Source: Lachnospiraceae bacterium
GTDB taxonomy: Bacteria; Bacillota; Clostridia; Lachnospirales; Lachnospiraceae
NCBI GenBank assembly: GCA_011959105.1
Contig: BLLU01000067.1
Span: 1 to 64,000 of the forward strand
DNA length: 64,000 nt
Reading direction: 5' to 3'
This document shows positions 32,463 to 42,037 of this stretch, in pieces. The notes below the pieces were generated by a model. That model was not told where the DNA came from and ran no database searches. It saw only the letters and a program-made list of their open reading frames with translations. Positions within the stretch are counted from its first letter, which is position 1, and each line of letters opens with the position of its first letter. A program made the position numbers and the translations under genes.

Positions 32463-34604
32463 TTAACGATGTACCTCGGGCACAAATCTACGGCTCTCAC
32501 CCGCCGGATCCTGAACTGCTTCCCTGGCCTCCCGTCGGGCCTCTCCGCAAAAATATTCCTGAGACACGAAGCGTTCCTTCCCCCTCTTATCCACCTTGGC
32601 GTAGACGCCGTCAGACTGCAGCACATGGGCCTTCACATTGTCCTTAAGCTGGGCCTTCAAAATATCATACAATTTCTCCTTTAACGCCGGTTCCTCCACC
32701 GGGAACAGGATTTCCACCCGGCGCTCCAGATTCCGGGGCATCCAATCCGCGCTGCCGCAGTAAATCTCCTCGTTCTCCCCATTCAGGAAATAGAAGATCC
32801 GGCTGTGTTCCAGGAAATTGCCCACAATGGACCGCACCGTGATATTCTCGCTGACTCCCGGGATGCCGGTCTGCAGACAGCAGATCCCCCGAACGATCAG
32901 TTCGATCTTTACACCGGCGCAGCTGGCCTTATACAGCGCGGCAATCACATCCCTGTCGCACAGGGAGTTCATTTTCGCGATAATATGGGCCCCCTTGCCC
33001 GCCCGGGCGTAACCCGCCTCTCTGTCAATCAGATGCAGGAACCTGTCTTTGAGCCACAGGGGGGCCAGGGACAGCTTGTTCCAGCCCAGAGGCTCCGAAT
33101 AGCCGCTGAGCATATTGAATACAGCTGTGGCATCCTCGCCGATCATCTCACTGCAGGTCAGCAGGCCCACATCCGTGTACAGCTTGGCGGTGGCGTCATT
33201 ATAATTGCCGGTGCCCAGATGCACATACCGCCGAATGCCGTCCTCCTCCCTGCGCACCACCAGTGTAATCTTGCTGTGGGTTTTCAATCCCACCAGGCCG
33301 TAGATCACATGGCATCCCGCCTTTTCCAGCATCTTGGCCCACACGATATTGTTTTCCTCGTCGAAACGGGCTTTCAGTTCCACCAGCACCGAGACCTGCT
33401 TGCCGTTTTCCGCCGCCTGGGCCAGCGCCGCTATAATAGGAGAATGGCCGCTGACCCGGTACAGGGTCTGCTTGATTGCCAGCACCTGGGGATCCCGGGC
33501 CGCCTGGTGAATAAATTCGACCACTGGCGTAAAAGTCTGGTAGGGATGGTGCAGCAGCACATCCCCTTTTCTGATCTGGGCAAAAATATCACAGCCGGAG
33601 GGAAGCTGGGGTACGGGCTGGGGTTCATACCCGGGGGTTTTCAGCTTTTCAAAGCCTTCCAGACCATACATTTTCATCAGAAAGGTCAAATCCAGGGGAC
33701 CGTCAATGAAATACAGATTCTGTTCCCCCATGTGAAGTTCCTTGCGGATAATCTTCAGCAGCCGCTTGTCAATATCGCTCTCCACCTCCAGGCGGATTAC
33801 CTCGCCCCACTGCCGCTTTTTTAACTGCTTCTCAATCTCCTTGAGCAGATCCGCCGCCTCGTCTTCCTCAATACTCAGATCCGCATTGCGCATAATTCGG
33901 AAAGGATGGGCACAGATCACATTATAGTTCAGGAACAGCTTGTGAATATTCCGCTCTATAACCTCCTCCAGCAGGATCACCTTCAAAGGGCCTTCCCCAC
34001 CCTCTTCCATCTCCCTGGGAAGCTGCACGATCCGGGGCAGCACACTGGGCACCTGCACCGTAGCAAATTCCAGTTCCTCCGGCTTGTGCTTTTTTTCCAC
34101 CAGGGCCCCGATGTTCAGAGACTTGTTGCGGATCAGCGGGAAGGGCCTGGAGGAATCCACAGCCATAGGCGTCAGCACCGGGTATACATTCTCTTCAAAA
34201 TATCGGTCGATATAAGACGCTTCCTCCCTGGACAAATGCTCATGCTGGCGGATCACCCGCAGTCCGTTCTTTTCCAGCAGCGGAAGCAGGCTCCGATTAT
34301 AAGTGGAATATTGGAGCCCGGCCAGTTCGTGGATGGCCGCGTCTATTTTTTCCAGCTGCTCCTGGGGCGTCATGCCCGCAATGTCCTTCTTGTTGTATCC
34401 CGCGTTCACCATGTCCTTCAGCGATGCTACCCGCACCATAAAAAACTCATCCAGATTGGATGCGGTGATACTCAGAAATTTCAGTCTTTCAAACAGGGGA
34501 TTTCCCTTGTCCCTGGCCTCGCTGAGCACCCTGTGGTTAAACAGGATCCAACTCAGTTCCCGGTTGTTGTAATATTTGGGGTTGGTAAAGTCTGTCTCTG
34601 CCAT
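32463..34604 (-). CDS. ppk: polyphosphate kinase 1
   Basis: This enzyme makes inorganic polyphosphate from ATP at the inner membrane. The start at 34604 has GGAGAG 4 nt upstream, while the longer frame (34637) has none; this gives 713 residues. Motifs: NRELSWILFNHRVL and SNLDEFFMVRVA at the N-terminal domain, LKARFDEENNIVWAK, and the phosphoacceptor-region RYVHLGTGNYNDATAKLYTD with the catalytic His. The C-terminal part has IFYFLNGENEEIYCGSADWM. Full length. It lies 41 bp downstream of the exopolyphosphatase gene on the same strand, so synthesis and breakdown of polyphosphate are probably co-transcribed. Confidence 0.97.
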   Translation of the reverse strand: MAETDFTNPKYYNNRELSWILFNHRVLSEARDKGNPLFERLKFLSITASNLDEFFMVRVASLKDMVNAGYNKKDIAGMTPQEQLEKIDAAIHELAGLQYSTYNRSLLPLLEKNGLRVIRQHEHLSREEASYIDRYFEENVYPVLTPMAVDSSRPFPLIRNKSLNIGALVEKKHKPEELEFATVQVPSVLPRIVQLPREMEEGGEGPLKVILLEEVIERNIHKLFLNYNVICAHPFRIMRNADLSIEEDEAADLLKEIEKQLKKRQWGEVIRLEVESDIDKRLLKIIRKELHMGEQNLYFIDGPLDLTFLMKMYGLEGFEKLKTPGYEPQPVPQLPSGCDIFAQIRKGDVLLHHPYQTFTPVVEFIHQAARDPQVLAIKQTLYRVSGHSPIIAALAQAAENGKQVSVLVELKARFDEENNIVWAKMLEKAGCHVIYGLVGLKTHSKITLVVRREEDGIRRYVHLGTGNYNDATAKLYTDVGLLTCSEMIGEDATAVFNMLSGYSEPLGWNKLSLAPLWLKDRFLHLIDREAGYARAGKGAHIIAKMNSLCDRDVIAALYKASCAGVKIELIVRGICCLQTGIPGVSENITVRSIVGNFLEHSRIFYFLNGENEEIYCGSADWMPRNLERRVEILFPVEEPALKEKLYDILKAQLKDNVKAHVLQSDGVYAKVDKRGKERFVSQEYFCGEARREAREAVQDPAGESRRFVPEVHR

Positions 34605-34645
34605 AGTTCTCTCCAATTCCTTTTTGCATTGTTTCATGCCGCTCG

Positions 34646-36196
34646 CTACATGGGTTTCTTCTGCTTAATCACAGGCTGCACACTGAACACTTCCTGAAAA
34701 AAGTCGGCCCGGGCATCAAAGATTCCCCTCTCCAGGGTAATGTCCTCCGGGGTCTCCACCATCAGCACCAACTGCTCTTCCTTCAGGGTCGCTTTGACGC
34801 CTTTCAGTTTCTGCTTGTGGCTCCGGTCCAGCGCATTTGCAATCCGCAGGATGGCCGTAAGTTTGGCCACGGTCAGGTATGCCCCCTCGGTGAGGGCCGT
34901 CCCCTGGGTCTTGATCCGGTCATAATAAATAAAAGGAGAATGGTTAAAACGCACCACGCTGGCCACTATCTCCCGTTCCATATGGGAGAGACCGATCATC
35001 TCCGTGGCCATGATAATCTGATACGAAGTCTCCCCGATGTTTACCATGCTGATATATTTTCCGCAGTCGTGGAGCAGCGCCGCAAGCTGCAGATACAGTC
35101 TTTCCCTCTTTCCCAGACCATGTACTTTTTTCATGCTGTCAAAAATGGTCAGTGTGATGTTCTCCAGCGTCTCGGCCCGTTTGCGGCTGCCCTGGTAGCG
35201 CTTGCTGATGTTCATGGCGCAGGCCAGAATATCCTGATTAAAATCATGCTCGCTCTGCAGCAGCCGGTTCTGCTGGGCATACTCATAAGCCATGCCGTCG
35301 CTCAGCGTGATTCCCGGCGCCCAGATCTGCTGGGCCCCGGTGAGTTTCATGATCCGCTTCATGATACAGGCGCTGATGAAGGTCAGGTTTACCGCCTCCT
35401 CGGGAATATCCAGCATCCGCACAAGTTCTGTCATGGGCCGGGTGCGCAGCTTCTGGATAAACTGCTCATAATCCCCCAGACTCACCAGTTCGTTTTTCCG
35501 GCCTGCGCCGGCGGCCTTTCTGCCCACCCACACAGACAGGTAATCGTCCACCACAACGATGGTCTTGATCTCCCGGTCCTTCAGATACAGCTTTTTGTAG
35601 GTGGCCAGCTGGGCGCTGACAATCTCATCGATCAGCTCCTCCCTCTGGCTGCTCCGGGTGTTCATATGATGCAGCAGTTCCTGGAGCCGCAGCACGCCGA
35701 TGCGCAGATTTTGCGTGGATACCAGCGTGTCATTGTCAAAGAGGGAAATCTGGATGCTGCCCCCGCCGATATCCACAATGGCAGTCCCTTCCCCGATCAG
35801 GGAATGAAAAATTTCCCCTCTGAAAGCGATGGCCTTATAGTCCAGGAAGCGCTGTTCGGAATTGCTCAGGACTTCCACCCGGATGCCGGTGCGCTGGCGG
35901 ATCTGATCCAGCACAATGCCCGTATTCTCGGTCTCCCGAATGGCACTGGTGCCATAGGCCCGGTAATTTGTCACCTTATAGGAATCCATCACATGGGCAA
36001 ACTCCGACAGCACCCGGCACAGTTCGTCCATCTTGTCGTGGCTGATTTTGCCGCTGCCATATGTGTCGCTCCCCAGGTCCACCCGCTGCCGGATATGCTC
36101 AATCACCCGGCCCTGGCTTTTTCCGGAAAATTCAAAAATCTTCAGAGAGAGTTCAAAACTCCCCAGGTCAATCGCTGCGAATGTTTTTACGGCCAC
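34646..36196 (-). CDS. ppx: Ppx/GppA-family exopolyphosphatase with HD domain
   Basis: This 516-residue member of the ASKHA fold hydrolyses polyphosphate from its ends, or pppGpp as in GppA. The N-terminal nucleotide-binding phosphatase domain has FAAIDLGSFELSLKIFEF, RAYGTSAIRET and AIVDIGGGSIQISLF (phosphate-binding DIGGGS). The C-terminal half is HD-type: AALLHDCGKYISM with H-D pair and IGLSHMEREIVASVVRFNH. The start codon is GTG with an AAGGA 11 nt upstream. It precedes ppk. Ppx and GppA activity cannot be told apart by eye; the neighbour favours polyphosphate. Confidence 0.92.
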   Translation of the reverse strand: MAVKTFAAIDLGSFELSLKIFEFSGKSQGRVIEHIRQRVDLGSDTYGSGKISHDKMDELCRVLSEFAHVMDSYKVTNYRAYGTSAIRETENTGIVLDQIRQRTGIRVEVLSNSEQRFLDYKAIAFRGEIFHSLIGEGTAIVDIGGGSIQISLFDNDTLVSTQNLRIGVLRLQELLHHMNTRSSQREELIDEIVSAQLATYKKLYLKDREIKTIVVVDDYLSVWVGRKAAGAGRKNELVSLGDYEQFIQKLRTRPMTELVRMLDIPEEAVNLTFISACIMKRIMKLTGAQQIWAPGITLSDGMAYEYAQQNRLLQSEHDFNQDILACAMNISKRYQGSRKRAETLENITLTIFDSMKKVHGLGKRERLYLQLAALLHDCGKYISMVNIGETSYQIIMATEMIGLSHMEREIVASVVRFNHSPFIYYDRIKTQGTALTEGAYLTVAKLTAILRIANALDRSHKQKLKGVKATLKEEQLVLMVETPEDITLERGIFDARADFFQEVFSVQPVIKQKKPM

Positions 36197-36252
36197 TGTT
36201 ATTCTATCCTTTCTGCTGCAATGTATATATTACCCAAGCTCTGCCGCAGGTC

Positions 36253-37551
36253 TCACTTCCCGCGCTGTCCCAACAGATAATCCACAAACTGCTGGGCACT
36301 TCTGCCGGACAGGCCGCTGTGGGCCAGTTCCCACTTGTTGGCCTCGGCCAGCAGTTCTTCCCGGCCAAGCTCCAGGCCATGGCGCTGGGCCAGCGCCATC
36401 ACAATCTCCTGAAACTCCCTGGGAGTGGGAGAGCCGAAATAGATGGTCACGCCAAAGCGGTACACCAGAGACAGCTTTTCCTGCACGGTATCGCTGGTGT
36501 GCATGTCCTGCCGAATCTCCTCTTTGTCGCTGAAATTCTCCCGAATCAGATGACGCCGATTGGAAGTGGCATAGATCAGAATATTCTCCGGCTTTTTCTC
36601 CAGTCCGCCCTCAATGACAGCCTTCAGGTATTTGTACTCCGTCTCATGTTCTTCAAAGCTGAGATCGTCCATGTATATGATAAATTTGTAATTCCGATTC
36701 TTGATCTGGCTGATGCACTCCTGCAAATCCTGAAACTGGTGTTTGTAAATCTCGATGATCCGCAGCCCCCGGTCATAGTAGGCATTGGCAATGGCCTTGA
36801 TGCAGGAGGACTTGCCTGTGCCCGCATCCCCAAAGAGCAGACAGTTGTTGGCCGCCCGTCCCGCCACAAAAGCCTCCGTGTTATCCACCAGTTTCTGTTT
36901 GGGAATCTCATAGCCCACCAGATCATCCAGCCGCACATGGGCAATATTCAGGATGGGACGGATCTCCACATGGCCCTCCTGATCACGACAGACCCGGAAA
37001 GACTTGTGCAGACCGAATTTTCCCACGCCGTACTCCCTGTAAAACTGCGTCAGGGTGTCTTTCATCTCCTGGGCCGTGGCGTCCCGGCAAAATGCCTGGG
37101 CCAGTTCGCAGATCCGGGCGCAGATGCGGGTATTGTACACTCTGCTCTCCCGGCTGCTGCTGATATAATCCTCCACCAGAGCCCATTCCGGCGCCTGCAG
37201 GGTCCGGACCATTGGCCCAAAATCATAATCATAGAATTCCTTAAAAATACCGATATCATGCAGGGCCGCCTGATTGATGGTGCCCTCTATGGCTCCCCGG
37301 ATCTCACAGCCGCAGCTATGGCTGTTCTCATCGTTCACCAGCAGATTGGCCAGATAGCAATGCCACAGATTGCCGTGAAAGCCATAGCTGCCCGCCTGGT
37401 CAATCAGCCCGTGGATGCACTGATAGAGCAGCGCCGAGAGATCCTCCCGGTTATAATATGCATCATCATAGTGTTTCATGAGCCAGGCCACATCATAGAG
37501 CAGCTTTTCTCTTTCCAGATTCCGATAAACGATCAGTTCCTGTTCTCTCAT
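36253..37551 (-). CDS. DUF815-type AAA+ ATPase
   Basis: This P-loop ATPase of the DUF815 family (432 residues from 37551) has a helical N-terminal region to about 200 with unknown role. Next comes the AAA+ core: Walker A GDAGTGKSS, Walker B KFIIYMDDLSF and sensor 1 ILIYATSNRRHL. The arginine-containing HTSDTVQEKLSLVYRFG region is typical of DUF815, followed by GSPTPREFQEIV. Start: AGGAG lies 9 nt before ATG 37551; earlier starts at 37587 and 37608 are possible. It is followed by the ppx and ppk genes, 56 bp apart, same strand. Function in the cell is unknown. Confidence 0.85.
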   Translation of the reverse strand: MREQELIVYRNLEREKLLYDVAWLMKHYDDAYYNREDLSALLYQCIHGLIDQAGSYGFHGNLWHCYLANLLVNDENSHSCGCEIRGAIEGTINQAALHDIGIFKEFYDYDFGPMVRTLQAPEWALVEDYISSSRESRVYNTRICARICELAQAFCRDATAQEMKDTLTQFYREYGVGKFGLHKSFRVCRDQEGHVEIRPILNIAHVRLDDLVGYEIPKQKLVDNTEAFVAGRAANNCLLFGDAGTGKSSCIKAIANAYYDRGLRIIEIYKHQFQDLQECISQIKNRNYKFIIYMDDLSFEEHETEYKYLKAVIEGGLEKKPENILIYATSNRRHLIRENFSDKEEIRQDMHTSDTVQEKLSLVYRFGVTIYFGSPTPREFQEIVMALAQRHGLELGREELLAEANKWELAHSGLSGRSAQQFVDYLLGQRGK

Positions 37552-37650
37552 ATTCGTATACTCCTGTTTTAGTCCCGGTATCCCCATTTTTTCCTTCGGT
37601 GTACTCACCCACCGGCACCCGGACTGCTAAGATTCAGCCTGCAGGGCAGA

Positions 37651-38775
37651 CTAGTAATTTCCCAATATCTTCATATTCCGGGCCTCATCCCGCAGTCCCC
37701 GCAGCGCGTTCTTCACGGCGCTGTCTGCCAGATTCCCCTCAAAGTCGATAAAGAAACGGTATTCCCAACTGCGGTCCTCGATGGGCCTGCTCTCGATTTT
37801 GCACAGATTCAAGTTATTGTATATGAAATGGGACAGCATATGGTACAGGGATCCGCTGTGGTGAGGCAGTTCAAAGCAGATGCTGATCTTGGCTGCGTCC
37901 TTTCGGAAAATTTTCTGGTTGGTCACGATGATAAATCGGGTGGAATTGTCTTTCTCCTGGTTGACACCCTGCCGCAGCACCTCCAGCCCGTACACTTTGG
38001 CCGCGTACTCGCTGGCCACGGCGGCCTGGGACCTGTCCTGCTCCTCCGCCACCTTCTTGGCCGCGAAGGCATTGTTCTGCATGCTGATCTGCCGCCAGTC
38101 ATGGCCGGACAGGAAACGGCTGCTCTGCATCAGGGACTGGGGATGGCTGTACACCATGCGGATATCCTCCAGCTTTGTCCCCGGCACCCCCAGCAGACAA
38201 TGATTGATCTGCAGAATCTGTTCCCCCACAATATAATTCTCGAATTCCACCAGCAGATCGTATATTTCACTGACTATACCTGCCGTACTGTTTTCAATGG
38301 GCAGCACGGCAAAATCGGCGCTTCCCTCGTCGATGGCGCTCATGGCGTCCCTGAAAGTATCCACATGAAGGCTTTGGATCTCCTCTCCAAAATACCGGGT
38401 CATGGCCGCCTGGGAATAAGCGCCCTCTGCCCCCTGGAACACCACCCTGGCTCCCCGGGTTTCCAGTTCTTCCACCCGGATAAAGGGAAGCCTGCCCATA
38501 TCGCCATGCTGCGCCAGCAGCTGATATTGAAGTTTGCGGCTCATGGACATGATCTGCTCGAACAACTCCTCCACCCCATGGCTGTTGAAATCATTGTGGG
38601 TCAGTGACCTGACCTTGGCCAGCTTCTCCATCTCCCGCTGCCTGTCAAACACCTTCTTGCCCGTCTCGATCTTATACTCCGCCACCCGGCCGCATATCTC
38701 CATCCGCTGCTCATACAGGCTGACGATCTGCCGGTCTATGGCGTCAATCTGTTCCCTCAGTTCCAATAAATCCAT
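37651..38775 (-). CDS. pheA: chorismate mutase / prephenate dehydratase (P-protein)
   Basis: This bifunctional enzyme of phenylalanine synthesis makes prephenate from chorismate, then phenylpyruvate. Residues 1-85 are an AroQ chorismate mutase (LLELREQIDAIDRQIVSLYE; RMEICGRVAEYK). About 110-290 is prephenate dehydratase (VVFQGAEGAYSQAAM; FAVLPIENSTAGIV; STRFIIVTNQ with the TRF motif). The C-terminal ACT domain carries the Phe-binding ESRP motif (KIESRPIEDRSWEYRFFIDF), so it should be feedback-inhibited. GGAGG 7 nt before ATG 38775 fixes the start (374 residues). It is divergent from the DUF5050 gene. Confidence 0.95.
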   Translation of the reverse strand: MDLLELREQIDAIDRQIVSLYEQRMEICGRVAEYKIETGKKVFDRQREMEKLAKVRSLTHNDFNSHGVEELFEQIMSMSRKLQYQLLAQHGDMGRLPFIRVEELETRGARVVFQGAEGAYSQAAMTRYFGEEIQSLHVDTFRDAMSAIDEGSADFAVLPIENSTAGIVSEIYDLLVEFENYIVGEQILQINHCLLGVPGTKLEDIRMVYSHPQSLMQSSRFLSGHDWRQISMQNNAFAAKKVAEEQDRSQAAVASEYAAKVYGLEVLRQGVNQEKDNSTRFIIVTNQKIFRKDAAKISICFELPHHSGSLYHMLSHFIYNNLNLCKIESRPIEDRSWEYRFFIDFEGNLADSAVKNALRGLRDEARNMKILGNY

Positions 38776-38890
38776 GAGAATTCCTCCGTTTATATCCAAC
38801 TGTCTGTCTCCACGTCCCAAGGCGTATTTTCTCCGCCGCAGGGAACACGGCTCCCATATTAAACCAAATTTAGTTTACTCCAAAACCCAC

Positions 38891-38949
38891 TTGATCGCAA
38901 GACCAACTATGTGATATATTCATAAAAGAAAGATTTTATTCCAAGGAGG
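38891..38949 (+). promoter_or_regulatory. promoter and RBS of the DUF5050 gene
   Basis: TTGATC (38891-38896), 18-bp spacer, TATATT (38915-38920), then AAGGAGG (38943-38949) 10 nt before the ATG at 38960. Confidence 0.5.
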
Positions 38950-38959
38950 CCCCTGTTCC

Positions 38960-39952
38960 ATGTCGAAAAAAATAAAATATATCCTGATTATCACACTGCT
39001 TATCGCAGTATTTGCCGCATCACTGCTGGCCAACTGGTTCTTTGGCCGCATACCTGCAAATCCGCCCGGCACGGTGGGCAATACCCCGGGCAATATCAAC
39101 AATGCCGGTCTGTTCTGCGAGTCTGAGGGCATGGTTTATTTCTCCAATCCCCTGGACGGCGGCAGCCTCTACTCCATGACCGCGGACGAACAGGACATCA
39201 CCAAGCTGGGCAGTTCCCCCGTGCGCAATATTCTGGCCGGCGGAAAATATCTGTATTATTTCCAGACTGTGGACTCCGGTAATACCGGCCTGGGCTATGT
39301 GCTCAGCCGCAATGCCTTCAACCGCTGTCTGAAATCCGGCAAAGACGCCGTCTCCCTGGTCACAGATGTGGTGGTTTCCGGTCAGTTGGTGGACAATTAC
39401 CTGTATCTGCTCACCGCCGGAGATCCCACTCCTGTTTTTTACAAGATTAAGATCGACAGATCCGACAAGCAGGTGCTGGCCGAATACCAGGTCAATCCCG
39501 CCTGTGCCCGGGACGGCATTATCTATTATAACGGAACCCAGAATAATCATTATCTCTATGCCCTGAATACCAACGGAGACACGGTTTCGGAAGTGTGGGC
39601 GGGTAACCTCTGGTATCCCTGCCTGGACGGCAGCTATATCTATTATATGGATGTGGCCAATGATTACCGGCTGTGCCGATATGACATGAATCAGAAAGTG
39701 GTGGAAGTGCTGACCAACGACCGGGTGGACTGCTTCAACGTAGGAGGCGGCTATATCTACTATCAGCACAGTTCTTCCACTTCTCCCGCACTGAAGGTAA
39801 TGGGCACGGACGGTTCCAATCCCATGGTATTGGCAGAGGGTAACTACACCAATATCAATATAACCTCCCGGTATGTGTACTTCCAGGAGTTCGGCGAGGA
39901 GAGTTCCCTGTACCACAGCCCTCTGGGAAGCAGCAGTTACAGTTCCTTCTGA
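38960..39952 (+). CDS. membrane-anchored DUF5050 beta-propeller-like protein
   Basis: This 330-residue protein has one N-terminal membrane helix (YILIITLLIAVFAASLLANW) and an extracytoplasmic domain of repeated four-stranded blades. Recurrent phrases are YIYYMDVANDYRLCRYDM, YIYYQHSSS, RYVYFQEF and MVYFSNPLDGGSLYSM, which fit the DUF5050 propeller type common in Lachnospiraceae. A role in cell-surface binding is likely; no enzyme residues are seen. Single gene with its own promoter and a shared terminator with the convergent gene after it. Confidence 0.8.
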   Translation: MSKKIKYILIITLLIAVFAASLLANWFFGRIPANPPGTVGNTPGNINNAGLFCESEGMVYFSNPLDGGSLYSMTADEQDITKLGSSPVRNILAGGKYLYYFQTVDSGNTGLGYVLSRNAFNRCLKSGKDAVSLVTDVVVSGQLVDNYLYLLTAGDPTPVFYKIKIDRSDKQVLAEYQVNPACARDGIIYYNGTQNNHYLYALNTNGDTVSEVWAGNLWYPCLDGSYIYYMDVANDYRLCRYDMNQKVVEVLTNDRVDCFNVGGGYIYYQHSSSTSPALKVMGTDGSNPMVLAEGNYTNINITSRYVYFQEFGEESSLYHSPLGSSSYSSF

Positions 39953-39981
39953 CCGACAGTTCCGGGCGTCACTCAGACCCA

Positions 39982-40021
39982 AAAAAGGGGGCCGGCGGAT
40001 CAACCCGCCAGCCCTTTTTTG
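39982..40021. terminator. bidirectional terminator
   Basis: A6GGG-GGCCGGCGG on the left pairs with CCGCCAGCCC-T6 on the right, with a short loop. It ends in a T-run on both strands. It serves the DUF5050 gene and overlaps the last codons of the convergent gene at 40000. Confidence 0.85.
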
Positions 40022-40749
40022 ATTCGATCAAACTCACTCTCCGAAAGTACCTTGCCCTCCGCCCTGTCTATGGCAGGATTACGCTGCATCAGCAGGGAAA
40101 TCAGATGCTCCCCATTCTTCTGCGCGGCAGGTATGATGTGGTAGGTTCCTTTCTTGGAGAGGATCCCCACGGACAGAGTGTAAACGGTTTTCATCTTGCC
40201 TCCCGCATTCACCATGTCAGAGACACTGACCCAGTAGACGCCCGCAATATCGCTCATCTTCATCACACACAGATCCATCAGATTCTCATACAGTATGTAG
40301 TCTCTGGTCAGCACGCACTCTATCTGGGCTGTCTTAAGCCTGGCCCGGATGCAATCTGATTCCACCGCCTGTTCCGCAAAATCCCGGATCACGCTCTCCG
40401 GGTAGCCGCTGGCTTTCGCACTCTTCTGAATCCACTCCTCCGCTCCCATTTTTCTCCGGCGGATTCCCATTCTGATCAGCAGAATCCCCCCCAGGGCAAA
40501 CAGCAGAGCCACGATCCACATAAATACGGCAGGCCCCACCATTCCCTCGGTATCTCCCTCCTTCACGGAGTCCATAAAAATCAGAAAGGTTATAAAACCC
40601 AGTCCGACCCCCATCAGCAAAATCACCAGTCCCAGAATCACCAGCGCAATACCGCCCTGCCGTCCCGACTTGGCTATAGCGGCAAAATAGCCCCTGGGAT
40701 ACTGTTTCTGCCTGTACTCCTCATCCACCGTGTAAAAAGCCTCTTTCAT
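40000..40749 (-). CDS. two-helix membrane protein, uncharacterised
   Basis: Two membrane segments at about residues 30-55 (IALVILGLVILLMGVGLGFITFLI) and 72-92 (AVFMWIVALLFALGGILLI) precede a cytosolic C-terminal domain of about 150 residues. That domain has ILYENLMDLCVMKMSDIAGVYW and TYHIIPAAQK and could be PH-like. The ATG at 40749 has AAGGAG 6 nt before it; a second ATG at 40752 is also possible. The longest frame would reach back to 40833 and overlap apbE. About 249 residues. Function unknown. Confidence 0.7.
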   Translation of the reverse strand: MKEAFYTVDEEYRQKQYPRGYFAAIAKSGRQGGIALVILGLVILLMGVGLGFITFLIFMDSVKEGDTEGMVGPAVFMWIVALLFALGGILLIRMGIRRRKMGAEEWIQKSAKASGYPESVIRDFAEQAVESDCIRARLKTAQIECVLTRDYILYENLMDLCVMKMSDIAGVYWVSVSDMVNAGGKMKTVYTLSVGILSKKGTYHIIPAAQKNGEHLISLLMQRNPAIDRAEGKVLSESEFDRIKKGLAG

Positions 40750-40829
40750 CATTTTCTCCTTTCCCGCATATCCTTGCGCCAACCTTAATGAATTTCCTTC
40801 CGTCTGCCTTTTCTTTTGTATCGCTCCCA

Positions 40830-41975
40830 TCATTCCTGGGCAGAAAAAATTTCTCTCATTCCCTCCGTCATTCTAAGCGTGCCGTCCTCCTCCACCAGCA
40901 GAGCTTCCGCACCGTAGCTTTTTGCCAGATCCAGTCCCTGCTCCGAACCCAGGACAAAGCAGGCGGTGGAGAGAGCATCCGCCAGCAGGCCGCTGCCGCA
41001 GACAATGGTAACGCTGCACAGGCCGCTGCGGGCCGGATAGCCGGTGGCCGGATCAAGGATATGATGGTAACGCACTCCGTCCACCGTCACATAGCGCTCA
41101 TAGTCCCCGGAGGTGGAAACAAATTGTTCCCCCGTCAGAGACAATACTCCCAGATAGCTCCCCTCTTCCCGGGGATGCACAATGGCCACTTTCCAGGGGC
41201 TGCCGTCCGGTTTCTGCCCATATGTCACCACACTGCCTCCCACCGCCACCACGGCCCCGGTGATTTGAGGCCGGCTGTTTAAGTATGCACGGACTCGGTC
41301 GCAGGCAATGCCCTTGCCAACTGCCCCCAGATCCAACTGCATCCCCGGAGGCAGCCAGATCCCATTCTCCGGGAACTGCACCCGGCCAAAGCCGGTATCT
41401 TTCAGAGCATCCCGCACCTGTCCCTCCTCCGGAATCCGGGAAAAGTCCGTCCCGTCCAGGTTCCACAGGCGGCTCAGTCTGCCCAAAGTTACATCCAGCG
41501 CACCGCCGCTGTCCATGGAAACTTGCCAGATCCGGGCCAGCGTCTCCCCCATGGCCGCAGACAGGGAAGCAAAGATCCCCTGCTCTCCCTGTCCAAGGGA
41601 CAAATCCTCCCCGGCCTCCCCCTGGTCCGCCAGGGCATTGATCCGAGCCACTTCCGAACCTTCTATTCGCCAGGACAATTCCTGCTCTTCCAGTTCCTTC
41701 AGAATCCCCATGACGGAAGCGCACGGGGATTCCGGCAATTCCTCCCAATCCTCTTCCGATGCCGGCCACTCCGTCTCCTGTACATACAGCGTCTGGGACA
41801 CTATGGTACCCATGGCCGTATCCACGCTGGTCTGCTGACGGATGGGAGCGGCGCCGCAGCCTGTCAGCGCAATGGCCAGCCCCCATGCAGCGCCCCTTAC
41901 GGGCATCCCCCTATTCTTTTTTCTATGAATCTCCTGCTTCATTTTCCCTGCGCTTTCTGCTATACTGATATCCAT
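40830..41975 (-). CDS. apbE: ApbE-type FAD:protein FMN transferase, lipoprotein
   Basis: The enzyme attaches FMN from FAD to Thr/Ser of target proteins outside the membrane. The start at 41975 has AGGAGG 4 nt upstream (the longer frame to 42098 lacks one), giving 381 residues. A basic stretch (HRKKNRGMPVRG) and hydrophobic run end in the lipobox LTGC, so the protein is a lipoprotein. Domain motifs: TAMGTIVSQTLY, LGAVGKGIACDRV, VAVGGSVVTYG, SGDYERYVTVDGVRYHHILDP and LADALSTACFVLG. It is divergent, 62 bp away, from an EetA/EetB-like pair. The FMN-carrying target is not in the window. Confidence 0.93.
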   Translation of the reverse strand: MDISIAESAGKMKQEIHRKKNRGMPVRGAAWGLAIALTGCGAAPIRQQTSVDTAMGTIVSQTLYVQETEWPASEEDWEELPESPCASVMGILKELEEQELSWRIEGSEVARINALADQGEAGEDLSLGQGEQGIFASLSAAMGETLARIWQVSMDSGGALDVTLGRLSRLWNLDGTDFSRIPEEGQVRDALKDTGFGRVQFPENGIWLPPGMQLDLGAVGKGIACDRVRAYLNSRPQITGAVVAVGGSVVTYGQKPDGSPWKVAIVHPREEGSYLGVLSLTGEQFVSTSGDYERYVTVDGVRYHHILDPATGYPARSGLCSVTIVCGSGLLADALSTACFVLGSEQGLDLAKSYGAEALLVEEDGTLRMTEGMREIFSAQE

Positions 41976-42037
41976 AAGTCCTCCTGGGGTTCTCCCTTGG
42001 AACTCCGAAGGGGAACAACAATCGGAAGGGAAAAACC

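Noticed and set aside
32029..32626. Several minus-strand frames through the 42-bp repeat encoding 14-residue repeats
   Set aside because: Openness follows from a period divisible by three. The frames overlap the ppk end, have no independent start signal, and compete with each other.
34817..37572. Long plus-strand frames opposite ppx and the DUF815 gene
   Set aside because: Shadows; the minus-strand products carry clear family motifs.
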